A stretch of 39,201 nucleotides of DNA from Neisseria sicca 4320 (GCF_000193735.1 NZ_AEPF01000149.1:1-39201); one strand, 5' to 3'; shown: positions 15,733 to 23,176, counted from the first letter of the stretch. Notes: generated from the letters alone by a model not told the origin. A program made the numbers and translations.

Positions 15733-17013
15733 ATGCAACAACGTATTATAACCCTGCTTTGTGTCGCGGGCATGGCAATTTCCGCCCACGCTCAAGCAGC
15801 TTCATTAAAAGTGCGCCCCGATGCGCCGCAACGCTACGTCGTGAAAAACGGCGACACACTCTGGAGCATCTCCGGCAAATATCTGTACAGCCCGTGGCAA
15901 TGGAACCGCCTTTGGGGCGCAAACCGCGGCGAAATCCGCAATCCGCATCTGATTTATCCGGGTCAAGTGTTGGTTTTGCGCTACGTCAACGGTCGCCCGC
16001 AACTGGGCTTCGAAAACAGTTCCGCAGGCAATGACGGTATTCCGGTCATCAAACTCAGCCCGCGCGTTCGCGAAACTTCTTCAGGCTACGGTATCCAAAC
16101 CGTCAACGTGAACTTCTACCGCATGTTCATGCAACATCCGCAGTTCATCGACCAAATGAAGACCCAAGACGCACCGCGCCTGATCGACGGTCCTGACAAC
16201 CGCATCATGTACAGCAAAGGCGAACGCGTGTACGCCTACGGCGTGACCGAACCCGGTCGCTATCTGGTTTACCGCGCCGTCAAAGACCTGACTGATCCCG
16301 ACACCCGCAAATACCTCGGACAAGAAGTCGTCTTCAGCGGCATCGTCAGCACCCTGCCCTACACCAACAGCGCACTGGACTCCGCTTCCGACAAAGACCG
16401 CAAATACCTGAAAGACGGCGAATACTACACCCGCCTGCATCCTCTGGTGAAAGTGCCGACCCAAACCGCGCAACCTATGATTGTGGAAGAAGCCGTTTCC
16501 GAAATCCGCAAAGGCGATTTCCTGCTGAAAATGGACGGCGAAACCGAGCCTTTCCAAATCATGCCGCACGCGCCGACGCAACACATCAACGGTAAAGTCA
16601 TTTCCATCCTCGACGGCGTACACGAAGCCGGACAATTCCAAACCGTTACCCTGAACAAAGGTTCTGCCGACGGTTTGGACAAAGGTACGGTCTTGAGCAT
16701 TTACAAACGCGACCGCCAAGTGAAAGTCGATTTGGAAGATGGCAAAAAAGGCCGTAAGAGCGTAGTCAAATATGTTTCCATCCCTGCCGAAGAAACCGCA
16801 TTGGCTATGGTGTACCGCACCGGCGAACATCTCTCGTCCGCCATCATTTTGGAAAACCTGACCAGCATCAACATCGGCGACACCGTATCCGAACCCGGCC
16901 GCGACTTGGACAACATGTCTGACGACAAACCGCACGTCCGCAACGCGCCGCAAGATTCCCACGATACGGAACACAACCAATACAATATCCACAGCAACAT
17001 CAATAAATATTGA
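15733..17013 (+). CDS. exported LysM peptidoglycan-binding protein
   Basis: This 426-residue envelope protein has a signal peptide MQQRIITLLCVAGMAISAHA ending at AQAA. An N-terminal LysM domain follows (about 35-85: YVVKNGDTLWSISGKYLYSPWQW, IRNPHLIYPGQVLVL). The rest is a long beta-rich region of repeated short strands. The C-terminus is His/Asn/Asp-rich and polar (DSHDTEHNQYNIHSNINKY), which could bind metal or be disordered. AAGGGGAACGG precedes the ATG. In related betaproteobacteria a LysM gene of this type sits beside def, as here. It probably anchors to peptidoglycan; the enzymatic or partner role is unknown. Confidence 0.92.
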   Translation: MQQRIITLLCVAGMAISAHAQAASLKVRPDAPQRYVVKNGDTLWSISGKYLYSPWQWNRLWGANRGEIRNPHLIYPGQVLVLRYVNGRPQLGFENSSAGNDGIPVIKLSPRVRETSSGYGIQTVNVNFYRMFMQHPQFIDQMKTQDAPRLIDGPDNRIMYSKGERVYAYGVTEPGRYLVYRAVKDLTDPDTRKYLGQEVVFSGIVSTLPYTNSALDSASDKDRKYLKDGEYYTRLHPLVKVPTQTAQPMIVEEAVSEIRKGDFLLKMDGETEPFQIMPHAPTQHINGKVISILDGVHEAGQFQTVTLNKGSADGLDKGTVLSIYKRDRQVKVDLEDGKKGRKSVVKYVSIPAEETALAMVYRTGEHLSSAIILENLTSINIGDTVSEPGRDLDNMSDDKPHVRNAPQDSHDTEHNQYNIHSNINKY

Positions 17014-17093
17014 TCGATTGCCGACAACACAACGTCGTCTGAAATTTTCAGATGACGTTTTTTCATAAAATTTTGAATAAGCAACGCCGTATT

Positions 17094-17205
17094 GTCATTC
17101 CTACTCAGGCGTGAGTCTGATCCTGAGTTTTCCAGAAAAATATGAAGATTGCCGCAATCTCAAGCCTCCAAATACCCGCCCGCGCAGGAATGACGATGTC
17201 GGCAT
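17094..17205. repeat. degenerate dRS3/NIME-like intergenic repeat
   Basis: A GTCATTCC-type end, then TATGAAGATTGCC, CAAGCCTC and GCGCAGGAATGAC, match pieces of the repeats at 36056-36270 and the general dRS3 pattern ATTCCC-N8-GGGAAT of Neisseria. Confidence 0.45.
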
Positions 17206-17318
17206 TTCCTGCTATCGTCCGCTATATCTGACTAATCCGATTTATCCTCAAGATAACTTGTTTCTTGAACGTGCCGATAAACTTATGCCGCTTATCCCTA
17301 CCAAGTCATAAGCAGATA

Positions 17319-17388
17319 TATAGTGGATTAACTTTAAACCAGTACGGCGTTGCCTCGCCTTGTCCTGATTTAAATTTAATCCACTATA
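17319..17388. mobile_element. minimal (70-base) Correia repeat enclosed element
   Basis: Both termini are intact (TATAGTGGATTAA and TTTAATCCACTATA) and set in a TA-rich target. The middle of the usual 106- or 156-base element is deleted, leaving the two terminal repeats nearly back to back. It is non-coding. Confidence 0.85.
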
Positions 17389-17419
17389 TTATTACCTATC
17401 GAATCAATCATGCATCAAA

Positions 17420-17450
17420 CAGGTCGTCTGAAACGGTTTCAGACGACCTG
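17420..17450. terminator. perfect inverted DUS-pair terminator
   Basis: CAGGTCGTCTGAAA and TTTCAGACGACCTG form a 14-base-pair stem with a 3-base loop and T-rich flanks on both strands. It lies just after the reductase stop at 17470. Confidence 0.85.
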
Positions 17451-17469
17451 TTTGGCTATGGGCGCGGTG

Positions 17470-18090
17470 TTAACTGCCTGCGCCGACGGTGTAAACCTTA
17501 CCGATGCTGTCGGGGGCTTGCAGGACGGCGGCGACGGCGGTGGCGAGTCCGTTTCGGCTCATGTAGTTTTTAGGGATGCCGTCGGGGTGGTCGGTCAGGA
17601 TGTGGCGGTTATCTTCGCTGTTGTCCAAGCCGCAGGGGCGGAGGATGGTCCAGTTCAAACTGCTTTGCTTGAGGTAGATTTCGGCTTCGGTTTTGGCGCG
17701 GACGGCTTCGCCGAGGGCTTGTTTGAAGGGTTCGCTCATCATGTCCCATTGTTCGCCGCAGCCCATGCTGGTAATCAGGATGAAACGGGCTTGCGGGTTG
17801 GCGGCCTGGGCGGCGGCAATGATGTTGATGTTGCCCAGTGCGTCGCTGCGTATGCCTTGTTCGTTTTTGCCGCCGACGAAGCTGATGACGCTGTCGGGGC
17901 GGTATTGTGCGAACACTTTGTCGAGCGCATCGGCATCGAGCGCGTCGGCTACGGTCGTCTGAATGTGGTGTTCGCTAAAGAACGAGTCTTCAGGCGGCTT
18001 TCTTAATACGGCAACGGTGTCGGCGGGATGGGTGAGTGTACGGATGAATGCGCGGCCGGACGGGCCGTTGGCGCCGAAGATGAGCTGCAT
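17470..18090 (-). CDS. NAD(P)-binding atypical SDR, candidate ChuY-type anaerobilin reductase
   Basis: The 206 residues start with a Rossmann nucleotide-binding loop, LIFGANGPSGRAF (GxxGxxG). They continue with VISFVGGKNEQG, a strand and turn ILITSMGCGEQW, NWTILRPCGLDN and IPKNYMSRNGLATAVAAVL. The size and layout match small biliverdin/flavin reductase-like SDRs. ChuY, the NAD(P)H-dependent anaerobilin reductase of the chu operon, is of this size and fold. The gene lies downstream of the HutW-HutX fusion on the same strand, as chuY follows chuWX, which supports that role by inference. The 888-base repeat region between them means it may need its own promoter. ATG 18090 has AAAGGAG. A general SDR with an unrelated substrate remains possible. 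Confidence 0.82.
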   Translation of the reverse strand: MQLIFGANGPSGRAFIRTLTHPADTVAVLRKPPEDSFFSEHHIQTTVADALDADALDKVFAQYRPDSVISFVGGKNEQGIRSDALGNINIIAAAQAANPQARFILITSMGCGEQWDMMSEPFKQALGEAVRAKTEAEIYLKQSSLNWTILRPCGLDNSEDNRHILTDHPDGIPKNYMSRNGLATAVAAVLQAPDSIGKVYTVGAGS

Positions 18091-18170
18091 GGGGTCTCCT
18101 TTGTGTTTCGGATGGTTAGGGGTTCAATAATCTGCTTACTTTGTTGAGTGGTTGCGGTAGGCTGGTTGAT

Positions 18171-18330
18171 TTTCAGACGACTTGTTGTGATTGATGCTGC
18201 GTGGTCGTGGGCATAGCCCACGCTACTTCTTTTTAGTTTTCTTTCGCGACAGAGTGGAGGTCGTCTGAAAATGGGTAAAGCAGGTTTTATAACAACTGCC
18301 GTAGCGTGGGTTTTGCCCGCGTAATTGACT
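18171..18330. repeat. composite intergenic repeat, copy A
   Basis: It starts with an inverted DUS-like TTTCAGACGAC, then TTGTTGTG, GTGGTCGTGGGCA, ACGCTACTTCTTTTT, a second DUS, GCAGGTTTTATAACAAC and AGCGTGGGTTTT. The same order recurs in copy B at 18546-18695. Confidence 0.7.
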
Positions 18331-18348
18331 TACCGGTTTGGTGCTATG

Positions 18349-18435
18349 CCCTCTCCCTAGCCCTCTCCCACGGGGAGAGGGGATGGGTTGGTAGGGAAGC
18401 TAAAAGCAGCAGAGAAGCCAAAAATGGTTGAATCT
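18349..18435. repeat. left arm of a long inverted repeat
   Basis: The arm begins with CCCTCTCCC pairs around ACGGGGAGAGGG and ends CAAAAATGGTTGAATCT. It is complementary, with mismatches, to 18740-18827. The arm also contains its own G/C palindrome. Confidence 0.65.
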
Positions 18436-18545
18436 TAGCCGTAGCGTGGGCTTTGCCCACGACATTGACCCAAAGGTCGTCTGAAATCTGTATTTGGGTT
18501 TCAGTGAAACTTACTGCGTTCGTTTTAGCTTTGTTGATATTACTC

Positions 18546-18695
18546 TTTCAGACGACCTTGTTGTGTTTGAAGCTATGTGGTCGTGGGCAAAGCTAACGCT
18601 ACTTCTTTTTGGTTTTCTTTCGTGGCAGAGCTGCGGTCGTCTGAAAACGGGCAAGGCAGGTTTTATAACAACAGCCGTAACGTGGGTTTTACCCT
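18546..18695. repeat. composite intergenic repeat, copy B
   Basis: A direct, diverged copy of 18171-18330 with the same succession of blocks, including two DUS sites and the GCAGGTTTTATAACAAC block. Confidence 0.7.
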
Positions 18696-18739
18696 CTCCC
18701 TAACCCTCTCCCACGGGGGAGAGGGGATTGAGGATACTG

Positions 18740-18827
18740 AGATTCAACCATTTTTGGATTCTCTGCCACTTGGAGTCTCCCTGCCAATTTATCCCCTCTC
18801 CCCGTGGGAGAGGGTTAGGGAGAGGGC
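18740..18827. repeat. right arm of a long inverted repeat
   Basis: The reverse complement of the block at 18349-18435: AGATTCAACCATTTTTGG at the start and GGGTTAGGGAGAGGGC at the end. Confidence 0.65.
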
Positions 18828-18948
18828 GGTAAGCGCAAGCTTACTTTAGTGACAAACGCCAATCTTGCAGGCAGCCTGTCAAATTTCATCGGATATTTAC
18901 GATGCCGAGAGATGGTTTCGTTTGTGCAGGAATGCGGCAATTTCTGTC

Positions 18949-18975
18949 GGTTTCAGACAGAGGTCGTCTGAAACC
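18949..18975 (-). terminator. terminator of the hutW-hutX fusion
   Basis: Perfect 10-base arms GGTTTCAGAC and GTCTGAAACC around a 7-base loop lie just after the fusion stop. The downstream arm is part of a DUS. Confidence 0.75.
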
Positions 18976-18978
18976 TGT

Positions 18979-20799
18979 TTAAGCCGCCTCAAACAGTTTT
19001 CTCATGGCTTCGATTTGGTGTTGTTTGAGTTCGCCTGCTTCGTCGCGGCCGACGAAGATTTTGAACATGGCGCCGCCGTTGCGGTTGATGAAGTTGAGCG
19101 AGCAGGTGTCTTTGCCCATAAACGGACGCTCTAAAAGATAGATGGCGGCGCAGTTTTCGTAATAGATATGACCGTGTACGCCGCCGTCGGTTTCGGGGTG
19201 GTCGAAGTTGTAGAAACCGCGGCCGACTTTGCCGCTAGGTAATTTGCCGGTAACTTCGACGATGGCGTCGGGGGTGTGGGCGATGAAGGTGACGGCTTCG
19301 TCCCAGGCGGCGACGGCTTGGAGGATTTCGACGATGCGGCTGCCTTCGGTTTGGCGGATGCAGTTTTCGGGCAGGCAGCGGATGACGTCTTCAAAGCTGC
19401 ATTGGTTTTGCGCGGCGAGCATTTCGAGCACTTGGCCGGGATTTTTTTCCAATGATTGGCGCAACATGATTTGTTGTTCGGATGAAAGTTTTTGCATGGT
19501 TTGATCCTTTTCTTGGGTTGGGAGGGTGAGCATGAGTTTGCGGATGAGGGTGGGCGACCAGTAGCGGCCGCTGGTGTTCAGGCGGATGAGGCCGTCCGAA
19601 CCTTGTTCTTCAAAGAGTTGCATTGCCTGCCATTGGGCAATCAGTTTCTGCGCGGCGGCGTTGCCGTCGAACAGCGAGGGATTCAGAAGACCTGTTTCCA
19701 TGTCGTGCTGCACTTGTCCGAGCAGGGTTTTGTTCGAGCTGTGGCCGCTCATGAAGGCGATGTTTTTTTCGCCTTTCGGGGTGGCGAGGTAGCTGTCCAA
19801 ATCGCCTTGCACCTGATAGCTGAAGCCGCCGAGGTTGCCGCCTGCGCCGGAGCCGAACGCCCAGCAGGGGATGTTGGATTTGACCAAGGTGTTGTAGCGA
19901 TTGCGTTCGCCACGGCCGGGATAGGCGAAATGGCTGTTGCTGACTTGGTTCCAGCCTTTTTGCGCCAGCGTTTCGACGGCGTAGGCGTATTGGTCTGCCT
20001 GAATGTCGAAACCGGGCGGGGCGGGAAATGCGCCTTTCTCCACCATGCGGTTGATAGGCAGCATGGGATAGAGGTTGAAGGCGTAGGTGTCGAGTCCGGA
20101 CAAAGGCAGGGCGGTGGCGCGTTCGAGGTCGTTTTGCCAAACGGCGTCGGTTTGGTTGGGCAGGCCGAACATCAAATCGACAACGATGACGGCATTGATT
20201 TCACATAGTTTTTCCAGATAGGCAAAGGCTTCGTCGCCGCCGTGTTTGCGACCGAGGCGGCGGCGGATGGCGGTGTCGAAGGTTTGCACGCCGATGGAAA
20301 TGCGGTTGGCGCCCGCTTCGATGCAGGCTTGGGCTTTTTCGATGTCGAAATGGCTCATGCGGCCTTCGATGGTGAACTCGCAGTCGTCAGCAATCGGCAG
20401 GTATTGGTAACAGGCGCGGATGAGTCTGGCGAGGTCCGGGGTTTGCAGCGCGGTGGGCGTGCCGCCGCCGAAATAGACGGCGCGGATTTTGCCGTTGCCT
20501 TGGTGGATTTCGGCTTCCACTGCCATTTCTTCGATGATTTTGTCGGTGTAAACGCTGCTGTAACTCTCTTTCCACGCGTTGCGGTAGAAGCCGCAGAACA
20601 CGCAGTGGTTGGCGCAGAAGGGAATGTGCAGATAGGCGAGCGCGTCGGAATCGGCGGCATGGGGGAGCTTCTGCCGCCAGATGTTCTGCCATTGCGGACG
20701 GGGAATCGGTATGCCGCCCCATATCGGCATCAACGCCTGCCGTTCGGGAAAGGCTTTGGGCGCGGATTGGCGCGGTGTCCAAACAATCTGCTGTTCCAT
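18979..20799 (-). CDS. HutW-HutX fusion: radical-SAM anaerobic haem-degrading enzyme joined to a haem chaperone
   Basis: The 606-residue frame holds two proteins. Residues 1 to about 430 are a HutW/ChuW radical-SAM enzyme. The iron-sulphur motif is C62-X3-C66-X2-C69 (FCANHCVFCGFY), followed by GGGTP (111-115) and the HemN-like strands ISIGVQTFD and DLMFGLPNQT. This family opens haem anaerobically with methyl transfer. Residues 435-606 are a full-length HutX/ChuX haem-binding domain (NPGQVLEMLAAQ, VTFIAHTPDAIVEVTGKLPS, CAAIYLLERPFMGKDTCS, GGAMFKIFVGRDE). The two are separate genes in the chu/hut operons. No stop lies between them. Met435 (ATG at 19497) keeps a good ribosome site, so free HutX may also be made. 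Upstream lie a strong promoter and Fur-like palindrome, then a haem-type receptor remnant. The start codon itself lacks a clear ribosome site. Confidence 0.93.
   Translation of the reverse strand: MEQQIVWTPRQSAPKAFPERQALMPIWGGIPIPRPQWQNIWRQKLPHAADSDALAYLHIPFCANHCVFCGFYRNAWKESYSSVYTDKIIEEMAVEAEIHQGNGKIRAVYFGGGTPTALQTPDLARLIRACYQYLPIADDCEFTIEGRMSHFDIEKAQACIEAGANRISIGVQTFDTAIRRRLGRKHGGDEAFAYLEKLCEINAVIVVDLMFGLPNQTDAVWQNDLERATALPLSGLDTYAFNLYPMLPINRMVEKGAFPAPPGFDIQADQYAYAVETLAQKGWNQVSNSHFAYPGRGERNRYNTLVKSNIPCWAFGSGAGGNLGGFSYQVQGDLDSYLATPKGEKNIAFMSGHSSNKTLLGQVQHDMETGLLNPSLFDGNAAAQKLIAQWQAMQLFEEQGSDGLIRLNTSGRYWSPTLIRKLMLTLPTQEKDQTMQKLSSEQQIMLRQSLEKNPGQVLEMLAAQNQCSFEDVIRCLPENCIRQTEGSRIVEILQAVAAWDEAVTFIAHTPDAIVEVTGKLPSGKVGRGFYNFDHPETDGGVHGHIYYENCAAIYLLERPFMGKDTCSLNFINRNGGAMFKIFVGRDEAGELKQHQIEAMRKLFEAA
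19505..19510 (-). promoter_or_regulatory. internal ribosome binding site for the HutX part
   Basis: AAAGGA lies 7 bases before ATG 19497 on the minus strand, in frame inside the fusion. Initiation here would give a 172-residue protein, the normal length of a free HutX. Confidence 0.6.
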
Positions 20800-20803
20800 A
20801 GTT

Positions 20804-20824
20804 GATTAAAAATAATTATTAATC
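20804..20824 (-). promoter_or_regulatory. Fur-like AT-rich palindrome upstream of hutW-hutX
   Basis: The 21-base palindrome has outer arms GATTAA/TTAATC and core ATAATTATTA, resembling the 7-1-7 Fur box core ATAATnATTAT. Eighteen of 20 positions are symmetric. It lies immediately downstream of the predicted transcription start, a repressing position. Confidence 0.45.
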
Positions 20825-20834
20825 AGATTTGTAA

Positions 20835-20863
20835 ATTAAATCACTAGTGATCGGTAGTGTCAA
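20835..20863 (-). promoter_or_regulatory. strong sigma70-type promoter of hutW-hutX
   Basis: The minus strand carries a perfect -35 TTGACA (20858-20863), a 17-base spacer and -10 TTTAAT (20835-20840). A perfect 12-base palindrome, ATCACTAGTGAT (20840-20851), lies within the spacer. Confidence 0.75.
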
Positions 20864-21040
20864 GGGACGATAGCGAGGGGAAACAGAAAATGAAAAGTAT
20901 CGGTAACTGACTAAATTTTGAGTTCGGTATATGCGGGATGGCTTGAGGTCGTCTGAAAATCAAAGGCTTGATTTGCTTTTAGCCTTAGTTATGAGGCATT
21001 CAACTCATGGCTTGTTTTCAGACGACCTCTTGGGTTCATG

Positions 21041-21885
21041 TTAAAACTTAAGCTGCACGCGGGCGGCGAAATTGCGTCCGGTTTCGGTGTATAAATCCAT
21101 CACGCTTGAGCGGCTCATGCCGGCTACGTCTGCGTGTTGCCAGTATTTTTTGTTGCCGATGTTGTAAATGTTCGCGCCGATTTCGACGTTTTTAGACGGC
21201 TTGTACCACGCGCCGACATCCCATACGCCGTAGCCCGGCGCTTGGAAAACGCTGTCGCTGCTGACGCGGCTGTGTTTTTTCGACCAGCGCAGTTTGGTAT
21301 CGACGCCCCATTTTTCTTGCGCGTAGTCCACGCCCAAAACGCCGTTGAGCGGGTAGGCGGAATCCAGCGGAGTTCCGTCTTGCTGCTTGCCGCGCATCCA
21401 GGCGATGCTGCCGGAGACTTGCCAGCCCGGCAGGAATTTGTAGGCGGCAGAGGCTTCGGCACCGTAGGTTTTGACCCTATCCAGGTTTTGATATTGGTAC
21501 TGGATAATCGGGCGGCCACCTATGGTGGTAGTGCCGACTTCGGTGCGGTCGATGAAGTTTCGGTAACGGTTGTAGAACGCGGTAACTTGTGCGCGGGCGC
21601 GTTCGTTTTTGAACTTCATGCCCAATTCGAAGCTGTTGGAGCGTTCGGATTTGAGGTTGGCATTCGGGATGACGGCATAGCCGTAGGTCGTGTTGGCAAA
21701 CGCCATGGTCGCGCTGTCAAACGGCGGCGTGCGGAAGCCTTGTGAATAAGTGGCAAAACCGGTGAACTGCTCGCCCATCTGAAAGCTCAGACGCAGGCTG
21801 GGCGTAAGCGCGGAATCGTTGAAGCGGGTTGCCGTGCCGTCGGGATTGGCGTTGAGATAGGCTTGGTCGGTTTCGGTGGTCAGCC
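21041..21885 (-). pseudogene. TonB-dependent haem/haemoglobin-type receptor, N-terminus missing
   Basis: About 280 residues of the C-terminal beta-barrel remain. Typical TonB-receptor signatures are LTPSLRLSFQMGEQFTGFA followed by YSQGFRTPPF, NLKSERSNSFELGMKFK, KTYGAEASAAYKFLPGWQVS, GVDYAQEKWGVDTKLRW, VGAWYKPSKNVEIGANIYNI and GNKKYW. It ends in the outer-membrane signature Phe (RVQLKF). The style is that of the haemoglobin/transferrin/lactoferrin receptor family. The signal peptide, plug and first barrel strands are absent: coding homology stops exactly at the CREE at 21886, and no receptor sequence lies beyond it. The remnant cannot make a working receptor. It is 241 bases upstream of hutW-hutX on the same strand, which suggests the cluster once imported its own haem. 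Confidence 0.88.
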
Positions 21886-21991
21886 TATAGTGGATTAACA
21901 AAAATCAGGACAAGGCGACGAAGCCGCAGACAGTACAGATAGTACGGCAAGGCAAGGCAACGCCGTACTGGTTTAAAGTTAATCCACTATA
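21886..21991. mobile_element. Correia repeat enclosed element, 106-base form
   Basis: Terminal repeats TATAGTGGATTAAC and GTTAATCCACTATA are complete, and the body AGGACAAGGCGACGAAGCCG...GTACTGG is standard. It abuts the truncated receptor. Read toward the receptor, TTGTCC and TATAGG are 18 bases apart, a possible outward promoter. Confidence 0.92.
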
Positions 21992-22032
21992 TCTTTTAGA
22001 ACAGCCCGTATCCAAGACCTTTACCACACAAA

Positions 22033-22082
22033 CAAAAGGTCGTCTGAAAACCCGTATTTCAGGTTTTCAGACGACCTTTTTT
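22033..22082. terminator. DUS-pair terminator after ppk2
   Basis: An inverted GGTCGTCTGAAAACC/GGTTTTCAGACGACC pair with A/T flanks lies 26 bases beyond the ppk2 stop. Confidence 0.8.
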
Positions 22083-22107
22083 ACTGTTGAAACAGCTGAC
22101 CGCTCAA

Positions 22108-23037
22108 TCAGTCATGACCGATGTCGACGGTTTTCTCTTTGTAGCGTGTGTCAGGGATGAGGACGATTTTTTCGTCCACTTTGCCGATGGCTTTCACGTC
22201 TTTACCCGGGTAGTCCAGTCGGTGCAGGAAGTAGCGGATACAGTTGAGGCGGGCGCGTTTTTTATCGTCGGAACGGATAATGATCCAAGGCGCGTCGCCG
22301 GTGTGGGTGTGGAAGAACATGGCGTTTTTGGCTTCGGTGTAGTCGTCCCAACGGTCGAGCGACTGGATGTCGACAGGGGAGAGTTTCCAGTGTTTCAGGG
22401 GATCGTCGCGGCGGGAGATGAAGCGGCGCAGTTGTTCTTCGCGGGATACGGAGAACCAGAATTTGAAGAGGTGGATGCCGCTGGCGACGAGCATACGTTC
22501 CAATTCAGGGGTTTGACGCATGAAGAGTAGGTATTCGTTGGGTTCGCAGAAGCCCATCACGCGTTCTACGCCGGCGCGGTTGTACCATGAACGGTCGAAG
22601 AAGACCATTTCGCCTGCGGTCGGCAAATTTTGGATATAGCGTTGGAAATACCATTGGCCGCGTTCGGTCGTGGTCGGTTTTTCCAAAGCGACAACGCGCG
22701 CGCCGCGCGGATTCAAATGTTCCATAAAGCGTTTGATGGTACCGCCTTTACCTGCGGCGTCGCGGCCTTCAAACAGGCTGACGATGCGTTGGCCGGAGTC
22801 TTTGACCCAGCTTTGCACTTTCAGCAATTCGATTTGCAGCTTTTGTTTTTCTTTTTCGTATACGGCGCGGCGCATACGTTGTTTGTAGGGGTAGTTGGCG
22901 GGAAGCGGCGCGCTGCTGGAATCTTCATCCGAAACGCGTCCCTCGTGTTCCAAAACAGCTTTTTCAAAAACTTGTAACTGGTCTTGTTTTTCGCCTAATT
23001 CAACGTTTTCGAAGGGGTCTAACTGATGATCTGCCAT
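22108..23037 (-). CDS. ppk2: polyphosphate kinase 2
   Basis: This 309-residue cytoplasmic PPK2-family enzyme transfers phosphate between polyphosphate and nucleotides. The Walker A loop is GRDAAGKG (91-98) after RIVSLFE. The lid and catalytic regions are NPRGARVVALEKPTTTERGQ, YFQRYIQNLP, FFDRSWYNRAGVERVMGF and SRRDDPLKHWKLSPVD, all characteristic of class I PPK2. An acidic N-terminal extension precedes the core. AAGGAG lies upstream of ATG 23037. It is transcribed divergently from pabB-pabC and is probably monocistronic. Which nucleotide (ADP or GDP) it prefers cannot be judged. Confidence 0.95.
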   Translation of the reverse strand: MADHQLDPFENVELGEKQDQLQVFEKAVLEHEGRVSDEDSSSAPLPANYPYKQRMRRAVYEKEKQKLQIELLKVQSWVKDSGQRIVSLFEGRDAAGKGGTIKRFMEHLNPRGARVVALEKPTTTERGQWYFQRYIQNLPTAGEMVFFDRSWYNRAGVERVMGFCEPNEYLLFMRQTPELERMLVASGIHLFKFWFSVSREEQLRRFISRRDDPLKHWKLSPVDIQSLDRWDDYTEAKNAMFFHTHTGDAPWIIIRSDDKKRARLNCIRYFLHRLDYPGKDVKAIGKVDEKIVLIPDTRYKEKTVDIGHD

Positions 23038-23176
23038 AGGGTCTCCTTATTGCTTAAGTTTGAAATGATATGGTGTGGTATGGTTTTATTCTACTCCTTT
23101 GCCCCTCAGCGGACTACATAAAATTACACTGCTTCATTTTTTTCGGCGCGGTCTGCTAATTTGTGTAAAAACGGCG

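Larger units (their letters stand above)
17014..17469. other. intergenic repeats between the LysM gene and the reductase gene
   Basis: This 456-base region holds a DUS-like terminator (about 17031-17064, one arm imperfect), a decayed dRS3/NIME-like repeat (about 17094-17205), a 70-base minimal CREE (17319-17388) and a perfect inverted DUS pair (17420-17450). No coding region is supported. Confidence 0.7.
18091..18948. other. long repeat-filled intergenic region
   Basis: There is no credible gene here. The region consists of DUS copies, two direct copies of a composite repeat (about 18171-18330 and 18546-18695), stems of the GTAGCGTGGG...CCCACG type, and CCCTCTCCC-rich palindromes. A long inverted repeat spans 18349-18827. 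Short frames such as 18494-18703 read across repeats and are not genes. Confidence 0.75.

Noticed and set aside
15576..16034. 152-residue plus-strand frame before the LysM gene
   Set aside because: It overlaps the LysM start in another frame; the LysM gene has a signal peptide, domain and ribosome site.
16081..16992. 303-residue minus-strand open frame
   Set aside because: Antisense to the LysM gene; Val/Phe/Asp-biased shadow.
18340..18830. CRISPR-like array from repeated CCCTCTCCC blocks
   Set aside because: Repeat spacing is irregular, the units are palindromic and inverted relative to each other, and there are no cas genes.
21041..21901. A short but complete outer-membrane protein gene
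   Set aside because: Its first residues come from the CREE, and there is no signal peptide or plug domain, so it is a truncated receptor.
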